This document shows, piece by piece, positions 58,605 through 64,000 of a DNA stretch of 64,000 nucleotides. The notes below the pieces were generated by a model. That model saw only the letters and a program-made list of their open reading frames with translations, ran no database searches and was not told the DNA's origin. The DNA lies in contig NZ_AEEB01000003.1 of the NCBI RefSeq assembly GCF_000179775.1, forward strand, positions 62,001-126,000, read 5' to 3'. The DNA comes from Ahrensia sp. R2A130 (GTDB lineage Bacteria > Pseudomonadota > Alphaproteobacteria > Rhizobiales > Rhizobiaceae). The stretch's first letter is position 1. Every line of letters begins with the position of its first letter. Position numbers and translations under genes: made by a program.

Positions 58605-59224
58605 TGGAACTCGACGTCACCAAGATGGACGGTTCCAAGTCCGGCAAAGTGTCGCTTTCCGACACCGTGTTCGGTCTTGAGCCCCGCCAAGACATCATCC
58701 AGCGCATGGTTCGCTACCAGCTTGCAAAAGCTCGTCAGGGTACGCACCAGGTACAGGGTCGTTCCGATGTGGACCGCACCGGTAAGCGCATGTACCGCCA
58801 GAAAGGTACTGGCGGCGCACGTCACCACTCGCAGGCTGCTCCGCAGTTCCGTGGTGGTGGTAAGGCCCATGGCCCGCAGTCGCGTGACCACAGCCACGAC
58901 CTGACCAAGAAGTTCCGTGCATTGGCTCTGCGCCATGCACTGTCCGCCAAGGCTCAGGCCGGCACTCTGGTCGTCGTTGACGATTTGGCCGCCAAAGATC
59001 CTAAGACTGCTGCTCTGCGCGGCAATCTCGGCAAACTCGGTTTCGAGAATGCTTTGATGATCGGCGGTTCCGAACTGGACAACAACTTCAAGCTCGCTGC
59101 CCAGAACATCCCCCATATCGATGTGCTGCCGGTGCAGGGCATCAACGTCTATGACATCATTCGTCGCAACACCCTGGTGTTGTCGAAAGCTGCCGTGGAC
59201 GCACTTGAGGAGCGCTTCAAATGA
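58604..59224 (+). CDS. rplD: 50S ribosomal protein L4
   Basis: A 206-residue protein whose extended loop lines the exit tunnel ([25 protein letters not shown]...[15 protein letters not shown]). In some bacteria L4 represses its own operon. The coding frame overlaps rplC by one base and rplW by four, so the three are translationally coupled. Length and motifs are standard. Confidence 0.98.
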   Translation: MELDVTKMDGSKSGKVSLSDTVFGLEPRQDIIQRMVRYQLAKARQGTHQVQGRSDVDRTGKRMYRQKGTGGARHHSQAAPQFRGGGKAHGPQSRDHSHDLTKKFRALALRHALSAKAQAGTLVVVDDLAAKDPKTAALRGNLGKLGFENALMIGGSELDNNFKLAAQNIPHIDVLPVQGINVYDIIRRNTLVLSKAAVDALEERFK

Positions 59225-59514
59225 GCGAAGTCCGCAATTATGACGTGATCGTCTCCCCGGTTATCACCGAGAAGGCATCCTTGGCTGCCGAAGCCAACCA
59301 GGTTGTATTCAACGTGTCGCGTGACGCTTCCAAGCCTGAAATCAAACGGGCTGTCGAAGGTCTGTTTGGTGTGAAGGTCGTTGCCGTCAACACTGTGCTC
59401 CGTAAGGGCAAGGTGAAGCGTTTCCGCGGCCATCTCGGCAAGCAGAGCGACGTGAAAAAAGCATTCGTGACGCTGGCCGAAGGCCAGTCCATCGACGTGA
59501 CGACCGGTCTGTAA
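59221..59514 (+). CDS. rplW: 50S ribosomal protein L23
   Basis: A 97-residue protein at the tunnel exit, the docking site for trigger factor and SRP. It contains [13 protein letters not shown] at the start, then [26 protein letters not shown] and [18 protein letters not shown]. The start overlaps the rplD stop by 4 bases (ATGA). Standard length. Confidence 0.98.
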   Translation: MSEVRNYDVIVSPVITEKASLAAEANQVVFNVSRDASKPEIKRAVEGLFGVKVVAVNTVLRKGKVKRFRGHLGKQSDVKKAFVTLAEGQSIDVTTGL

Positions 59515-59595
59515 GGAACGGTCTTCAAGACAAAAAGCTAACGGCACCGCAGTCCGGACAACAAGTTCGGAAACAGGGTGCAGGGAAATAAGAAC

Positions 59596-60429
59596 ATGGC
59601 ACTGAAAAAATTCAGACCAATTACCCCGAGTATGCGCCAACTGGTGATCGTCTCTCGTGAGGGTCTGTGGAAGGGCAAACCGGTCAAGACTTTGACCGAA
59701 GGCCTGACCAAGTCCGGTGGTCGTAACAACCTCGGTCGCATGACATCACGCGGCATCGGTGGCGGTCACAAACGCTCCTACCGCAAGATCGACTTCAAAC
59801 GCACAAAGCGTGACGTCGAAGCAACGGTCGAGCGTCTGGAATATGATCCGAACCGCACGGCCTTCATCGCGCTGCTGAAATATGCAGACGGCGAAGTCGC
59901 CTACATCCTGGCGCCACAGCGTCTGGGCGAAGGCGATAAGGTTATTTCGGCAGCTTCCGCTGATGTGAAGCCCGGCAACGCGATGCCAATGTCCGCTATT
60001 CCGGTCGGCACCATCATCCACAATGTGGAGATGAAGCCGGGCAAGGGCGGTCAGATCGCACGCTCCGCTGGCACCTACGCACAGTTGGTCGGTCGTGATG
60101 GCGTTATGGCCATCCTGCGTCTCAACTCCGGCGAACAGCGACTGATCCACGGTTCCTGCATGGCCACCATCGGTGCCGTGTCGAACCCAGACAATTCCAA
60201 CACCAACATGGGTAAAGCCGGCCGCAATCGCTGGTACGGTAGCCGCCCAAAAGTACGTGGTGTTGCTATGAACCCGATCGATCACCCCCACGGTGGTGGT
60301 GAAGGTCGTACATCCGGTGGTCGTCACCCAGTGACACCTTGGGGCAAGCCTACTAAAGGCAAGCGCACGCGCTCCAACAAAACCACGGATAAATTCATCA
60401 TGCGCTCGCGCCACCAGCGCAAGAAATAA
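59596..60429 (+). CDS. rplB: 50S ribosomal protein L2
   Basis: A 277-residue protein needed for subunit joining and peptidyl transfer. It begins [15 protein letters not shown]. It shows the [19 protein letters not shown] and [21 protein letters not shown] motifs. The catalytic-centre region [21 protein letters not shown] carries the conserved histidine. The ATG at 59596 is the conserved start; an in-frame GTG 18 bases earlier is less likely. Confidence 0.98.
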   Translation: MALKKFRPITPSMRQLVIVSREGLWKGKPVKTLTEGLTKSGGRNNLGRMTSRGIGGGHKRSYRKIDFKRTKRDVEATVERLEYDPNRTAFIALLKYADGEVAYILAPQRLGEGDKVISAASADVKPGNAMPMSAIPVGTIIHNVEMKPGKGGQIARSAGTYAQLVGRDGVMAILRLNSGEQRLIHGSCMATIGAVSNPDNSNTNMGKAGRNRWYGSRPKVRGVAMNPIDHPHGGGEGRTSGGRHPVTPWGKPTKGKRTRSNKTTDKFIMRSRHQRKK

Positions 60430-60441
60430 GGATCGATAGAT

Positions 60442-60720
60442 TTGTCACGTTCAGTCTGGAAAGGCCCGTTTGTCGATGGCTACCTTCTCAAAAAAGCAGA
60501 GAAGGTACACGAGGGCGGCCGCAAGGAAGTTATCAAGACCTGGAGCCGTCGCTCTACCATCATGCCACAATTCGTTGGCCTGACGTTCGGCGTCTACAAC
60601 GGTCACAAGCACATTCCGGTCAATGTCTCCGAAGACATGGTTGGCCAGAAATTTGGTGAATACGCACCGACCCGTACCTATTACGGTCACGGCGCCGACA
60701 AAAAGGCGAAAAGGAAGTAA
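60442..60720 (+). CDS. rpsS: 30S ribosomal protein S19 (TTG start)
   Basis: A 92-residue protein of the 30S head, in contact with S13. It has the sequence [20 protein letters not shown], then [28 protein letters not shown] and [13 protein letters not shown]. The start is TTG at 60442, preceded by AAGGATCGATAGA; no ATG or GTG is available at the conserved start position. It lies 12 bases after rplB. Confidence 0.97.
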   Translation: MSRSVWKGPFVDGYLLKKAEKVHEGGRKEVIKTWSRRSTIMPQFVGLTFGVYNGHKHIPVNVSEDMVGQKFGEYAPTRTYYGHGADKKAKRK

Positions 60721-60723
60721 GTC

Positions 60724-61110
60724 ATGGGTAAGCCCAAACTTGAGCGTCAGCTCGCCGACAACGAAGCAAAGTCGGTCCACCGTATGATCCGCGTTTCCCC
60801 GCAGAAGCTGAACCTTGTGGCTCAGCTTATTCGCGGTAAGAAAGCGCAGAACGCGTTGAACGATCTTGAATTCTCCAACAAGCGGATCGCGGGCACCGTT
60901 CGTAAGTGCCTGCAGTCAGCCATTGCCAATGCCGAGAACAATCATGATCTCGACGTTGACAGCCTTGTGGTGAAGGAAGCCCATGTTGGTCATTCCATCG
61001 TCATGAAGCGCTTCATGGCACGTGGTCGCGGTAAAGCGAGCCGGATTCAAAAACCCTTCGCGCACCTCACGATTATCGTGAAGGAAGCCGAAGAAGAGGA
61101 GGCCGCGTAA
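60724..61110 (+). CDS. rplV: 50S ribosomal protein L22
   Basis: A 128-residue protein whose beta-hairpin reaches into the exit tunnel. It shows [23 protein letters not shown], the [22 protein letters not shown] helix-strand and the hairpin [24 protein letters not shown]. An acidic tail (EAEEEEAA) ends the protein. Its stop codon overlaps the rpsC start by one base (TAATG). Confidence 0.98.
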   Translation: MGKPKLERQLADNEAKSVHRMIRVSPQKLNLVAQLIRGKKAQNALNDLEFSNKRIAGTVRKCLQSAIANAENNHDLDVDSLVVKEAHVGHSIVMKRFMARGRGKASRIQKPFAHLTIIVKEAEEEEAA

Positions 61111-61820
61111 TGGGTCAAAAGATCAATCCCATCGGGTTTCGCCTCGGTATCAACCGCACGTGGGACAGCCGCTGGTTCGCCACTAAAGGCGATTACGCGA
61201 GCATGCTTGATGAAGACATCAACATTCGCAACTACATCGAGAAAGAGCTGAAAGCAGCTTCCATCTCGAAAGTGATTATCGAGCGTCCGCACAAGAAATG
61301 CCGCGTTACTATTCACGCCGGTCGTCCCGGTCTGATCATCGGTAAAAAAGGTGCAGACATCGAGAAATTGAAGCGCAAGGTCCAGACGATGACCAGTGCC
61401 GAAGTTTCCGTTAACATCGTGGAAATCCGCAAGCCGGAACTCGACGCAACCATCGTTGCCCAGTCGATTGCCCAGCAGCTGGAACGCCGTGTTGCATTCC
61501 GTCGCGCCATGAAGCGCTCGGTGCAGTCCGCAATCCGTCTCGGTGCCCAAGGTATTCGTATCAACTGTGGTGGCCGTCTTGGCGGCGCAGAGATTGCCCG
61601 CGTCGAATGGTATCGTGAAGGTCGTGTGCCGTTGCACACCCTGCGCGCCGACATCGACTACGGTACAGCTGAAGCTGAAACCGCTTACGGTATCTGCGGC
61701 GTGAAGGTCTGGATCTTCAAAGGCGAAATCCTTGAGCACGATCCGATGGCGCACGAACGTCGTCACACGGAAGCTCAGGAAACCGGTGGTGGTGGCAACC
61801 GTCGCCCGCCCCGTAACTGA
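61110..61820 (+). CDS. rpsC: 30S ribosomal protein S3
   Basis: A 236-residue protein of the mRNA entry pore. It begins [23 protein letters not shown]. The KH domain has the loop [15 protein letters not shown], and the C-terminal domain has [42 protein letters not shown] Gly/Arg-rich tail ([12 protein letters not shown]) closes it. Start and length are standard. Confidence 0.98.
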   Translation: MGQKINPIGFRLGINRTWDSRWFATKGDYASMLDEDINIRNYIEKELKAASISKVIIERPHKKCRVTIHAGRPGLIIGKKGADIEKLKRKVQTMTSAEVSVNIVEIRKPELDATIVAQSIAQQLERRVAFRRAMKRSVQSAIRLGAQGIRINCGGRLGGAEIARVEWYREGRVPLHTLRADIDYGTAEAETAYGICGVKVWIFKGEILEHDPMAHERRHTEAQETGGGGNRRPPRN

Positions 61821-61901
61821 TAGCTGCCTATAATAAGAACAAAGGAACGCCGGTCGCCATCGCAAGAGACAGACCGGTAAGCCTGAGAAGGAAAACAGCA
61901 A

Positions 61902-62315
61902 ATGCTGCAACCGAAACGTACAAAATTCCGCAAGGCGCATAAGGGCCGTATCCACGGCAACACGAAAGGCGGCTCGACGCTGACTTTTGGCGCTTATGGT
62001 CTGAAAGCTCTCGAGCCTGATCGCGTCAACGCGCGCCAGATCGAAGCTGCACGTCGTGCTATCACGCGTCAGATGAAACGTCAGGGCCGTGTGTGGATTC
62101 GCATCTTCCCTGATTTGCCAATCTCTGCGAAACCGACCGAAGTTCGTATGGGTAAAGGTAAGGGCGCTCCTGAATATTGGGCAGCCCGTGTTGCACCTGG
62201 CCGGATCATGTTCGAGATCGATGGTGTGTCGGAGCCGATTGCCCGTGAAGCCCTTCGTTTGGGTGCCATGAAGCTGTCTGTGAAGACCAAATTCATCCAG
62301 CGCATCGCCGACTAA
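61902..62315 (+). CDS. rplP: 50S ribosomal protein L16
   Basis: A 137-residue protein that shapes the A-site tRNA cleft. It shows [48 protein letters not shown] and GRIMFEIDG motifs. Standard length and start. It lies 81 bases after rpsC. Confidence 0.98.
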   Translation: MLQPKRTKFRKAHKGRIHGNTKGGSTLTFGAYGLKALEPDRVNARQIEAARRAITRQMKRQGRVWIRIFPDLPISAKPTEVRMGKGKGAPEYWAARVAPGRIMFEIDGVSEPIAREALRLGAMKLSVKTKFIQRIAD

Positions 62316-62371
62316 AAAATTAGTTCGCATTTCTCGCGTTTCACGTAGAGACAAATCGAAAGGTTGAGGCT

Positions 62372-62572
62372 ATGAAGCCCAGCGACATCCGCGCCATGAG
62401 CGAAGATCAGTTGAAAGATCAGCTGATCGCATTGAAGAAAGAGCAGTTCAACCTGCGATTCCAGCGGGCAACCGGTCAGTTGGAAAACACAGCACGCATG
62501 CGGCAGATTCGTCGTGACATTGCGCGCATCCAGACAATCGCCCGCCAACAGCCGGCTCAAGCGTCAGCATAG
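62372..62572 (+). CDS. rpmC: 50S ribosomal protein L29
   Basis: A 66-residue two-helix protein near the tunnel exit. It has the pattern [50 protein letters not shown]. Standard length. It lies 56 bases after rplP and 48 bases before rpsQ. Confidence 0.97.
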   Translation: MKPSDIRAMSEDQLKDQLIALKKEQFNLRFQRATGQLENTARMRQIRRDIARIQTIARQQPAQASA

Positions 62573-62620
62573 TCCGCTGCCTCTGGTTTTCAGAGGCGGG
62601 CGACACGAGGAAAGAACACA

Positions 62621-62851
62621 ATGCCTAAACGTATTCTCCAGGGCACCGTGGTGTCCGACAAGAACGACAAGACGGTCGTCGTGAAAGTGGAACGCCGCTT
62701 CACACACCCGCTGTTCAAGAAGGTTGTGCGTCGTTCGAAGAACTACAAAGCGCATGACGAAAACAACCAGCGCAAAGTCGGCGACATGGTCTCCATCGAA
62801 GAGACGAAACCGATTTCAAAAGACAAGTGCTGGATCGTCCTCGAGGCGTAA
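62621..62851 (+). CDS. rpsQ: 30S ribosomal protein S17
   Basis: A 76-residue primary 16S rRNA binding protein. It contains [42 protein letters not shown] and the closing [17 protein letters not shown] ribosome binding site (GAGGAAAG) precedes the ATG. Length is normal for the S17 family in alphaproteobacteria. Confidence 0.98.
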   Translation: MPKRILQGTVVSDKNDKTVVVKVERRFTHPLFKKVVRRSKNYKAHDENNQRKVGDMVSIEETKPISKDKCWIVLEA

Positions 62852-62908
62852 GCTTCGATTGATTCAACACACGAGCAGGGCAGCGTAAGCTTCCCGCAAA
62901 TGGCACTT

Positions 62909-62933
62909 GGGTCTGACCGTTCCGGTCGGGCCC
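62909..62933 (+). other. Hairpin in the rpsQ-rplN gap
   Basis: GACCG (62915-62919) pairs with CGGTC (62923-62927) around a 3-base loop, with outer GGG/CCC pairing after a small internal loop. It stands about 25 bases before the rplN start in the 105-base gap. Possible processing or control site; no T tract. Confidence 0.3.
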
Positions 62934-62956
62934 TTCAATAATAGAAGAGAACAGCC

Positions 62957-63325
62957 ATGATTCAGATGCAAACTAACCTGGACGTTGCCGACAATTCCGG
63001 CGCGCGCCGCGTCATGTGCATCAAAGTGCTTGGCGGCTCCAAGCGCAAATATGCAGGTGTGGGTGACATCATTGTCGTCTCCATCAAAGAAGCTATTCCG
63101 CGCGGCCGCGTTAAAAAGGGTGATGTGGCAAAAGCCGTCGTCGTCCGCACTGCGAAAGACATTCAGCGCGCTGACGGTTCGGTGATCCGTTTCGACACCA
63201 ACGCCGCCGTGCTGATCGACAGCAAGGGCGAGCCGACCGGCACGCGTATCTTCGGCCCGGTGCCGCGCGAACTGCGCGCCAAGCGTCACATGAAGATCAT
63301 CTCGCTGGCACCGGAGGTGCTCTGA
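62957..63325 (+). CDS. rplN: 50S ribosomal protein L14
   Basis: A 122-residue protein at the subunit interface. It begins [33 protein letters not shown]. It shows [22 protein letters not shown] and ends [14 protein letters not shown]. Standard length; AGAAGAGAACAGCC provides the ribosome binding site. It begins the spc part of the cluster. Confidence 0.98.
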   Translation: MIQMQTNLDVADNSGARRVMCIKVLGGSKRKYAGVGDIIVVSIKEAIPRGRVKKGDVAKAVVVRTAKDIQRADGSVIRFDTNAAVLIDSKGEPTGTRIFGPVPRELRAKRHMKIISLAPEVL

Positions 63326-63355
63326 GGCGAAAGTCCAGAGCGTTAAGGAACCGAT

Positions 63356-63670
63356 ATGAACAAGATCAAAAAAGGCGACACTGTCGTCGTGTTGTCTGGT
63401 AAGGACAAAGGTCGCTCCGGCACTGTGCTGGAAATGATCACCAAGACCGACCGTGTGCTTGTGCAGGGCGTCAACATGGTCAAGCGTCACACGAAACAGT
63501 CGCAGGAAACCGAAGGCGGTATCATCGCCAAGGAAGCCTCACTTCACATTTCCAACCTCGCGCTTGCCGATCCCAAAGACGGCAAGGCAACGCGCGTTGG
63601 AATTAAAACCAATGACGACGGCAAGCGCGTCCGCTTCGCCAAACGCTCCGGAGACCTGATCGATGGCTGA
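63356..63670 (+). CDS. rplX: 50S ribosomal protein L24
   Basis: A 104-residue assembly-initiator protein of the 50S subunit with an N-terminal KOW motif ([21 protein letters not shown]). [37 protein letters not shown] follows. Its last codons overlap the rplE start by 8 bases. Standard length. Confidence 0.98.
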   Translation: MNKIKKGDTVVVLSGKDKGRSGTVLEMITKTDRVLVQGVNMVKRHTKQSQETEGGIIAKEASLHISNLALADPKDGKATRVGIKTNDDGKRVRFAKRSGDLIDG

Positions 63671-64000
63671 GCAGAAATCCGAGCCGCGGCTCAAGAAGCA
63701 TTACGAAGATAGCGTCAAGAAGGCTATGCAGGAGAAGTTTGCTTACGCGAACGTCATGCAGATGCCCCGTCTCGACAAGATCGTGCTGAACATGGGCGTT
63801 GGTGAGTCCACCGCCGATTCCAAAAAGGCTTCGGTTGCTGCCGAAGACCTCACCCTCATCGCTGGCCAGAAGGCCATGGTGACACGGGCCAAGAAGTCCA
63901 TCGCGGGCTTTAAGGTACGTGAAGAGATGCCACTGGGTGCGAAAGTTACCCTGCGCGGCACTCAAATGTACGAATTCATGGACCGTCTGATCACCATCGC
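63663..64000 (+). CDS. rplE: 50S ribosomal protein L5, N-terminal part (runs off the window)
   Basis: The first 112 or so residues of L5, the 5S rRNA binding protein of the central protuberance. It begins [22 protein letters not shown] and shows [56 protein letters not shown] and [10 protein letters not shown]. The ATG lies inside the end of rplX (8-base overlap). The window ends before the C-terminal third. Confidence 0.96.
   Translation, partial: MAEQKSEPRLKKHYEDSVKKAMQEKFAYANVMQMPRLDKIVLNMGVGESTADSKKASVAAEDLTLIAGQKAMVTRAKKSIAGFKVREEMPLGAKVTLRGTQMYEFMDRLITI

Noticed and set aside
61047-62354. 435-residue minus-strand frame over rpsC and rplP
   Set aside because: Same shadow effect across two certain ribosomal genes.

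Overview
The window is chromosomal DNA from an alphaproteobacterium, most likely of the Hyphomicrobiales (Rhizobiales). The evidence is the nuoJKLMN-birA-rnj order, the recA-alaS-(yjbR)-icd block, a fused rpsL-rpsG-fusA-tuf-rpsJ ribosomal cluster, a eukaryotic-type NADP isocitrate dehydrogenase, a rhizobial-type L-asparaginase, RNase J instead of an enterobacterial RNA decay set, and a GAAC-N7-GTAC SOS box in front of recA. A giant secreted adhesin and a betaine-aldehyde-type dehydrogenase would fit a marine or surface-associated life style, but that is inference. I see no IS element, prophage, integrase or CRISPR array.

Layout. 1-5.4 kb: end of the complex I operon (nuoJ tail, nuoK, L, M, N). 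5.4-10.2 kb: birA (apparently with a CTG start overlapping the nuoN stop), rnj, methylmalonyl-CoA epimerase, two small membrane proteins and murI. 10.2-11.1 kb: rpsD with its own promoter and terminator. 11.1-13.9 kb (minus): DUF2461 protein, monothiol glutaredoxin, mazG and a D,D-carboxypeptidase. 14.0-15.8 kb (minus): psuG and a pfkB-type psuK, directly downstream of the adhesin gene.

15.8-36.7 kb is the accessory centrepiece. It holds a 13.1-kb gene for a 4370-residue FecR/cadherin-like/LamG/RTX protein, a divergent CHASE2 adenylate cyclase gene, and a complete type I secretion system (TolC-like outer membrane protein, LapB-like ABC exporter, HlyD-like adaptor). A CRP-like palindrome lies between the adhesin and cyclase genes. 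A full CtrA-type box lies upstream of the tolC-like gene, in the region it shares with recA. The adhesin contains two back-to-back copies of a 498-codon super-repeat with exactly the same period. I propose that this is an adhesion module in which the last-secreted N-terminal FecR domain is positioned to be read by the periplasmic CHASE2 sensor of the cyclase.

37.0-46.4 kb: recA, alaS, a YjbR protein, icd, trmJ, a Tat-exported metallo-beta-lactamase-fold enzyme, xanthine-guanine phosphoribosyltransferase, a CinA-like MoaB-domain protein and tRNA-Leu(TAA). 46.6-52.4 kb: a MipA/OmpV outer membrane protein, an MFS transporter, and a tightly coupled hydrolase-betB-asparaginase operon. 52.4-64.0 kb: the str-S10-spc ribosomal protein supercluster from rpsL to a truncated rplE, preceded by a promoter and a structured leader of about 300 nt. 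The usual rpoBC genes are not upstream.
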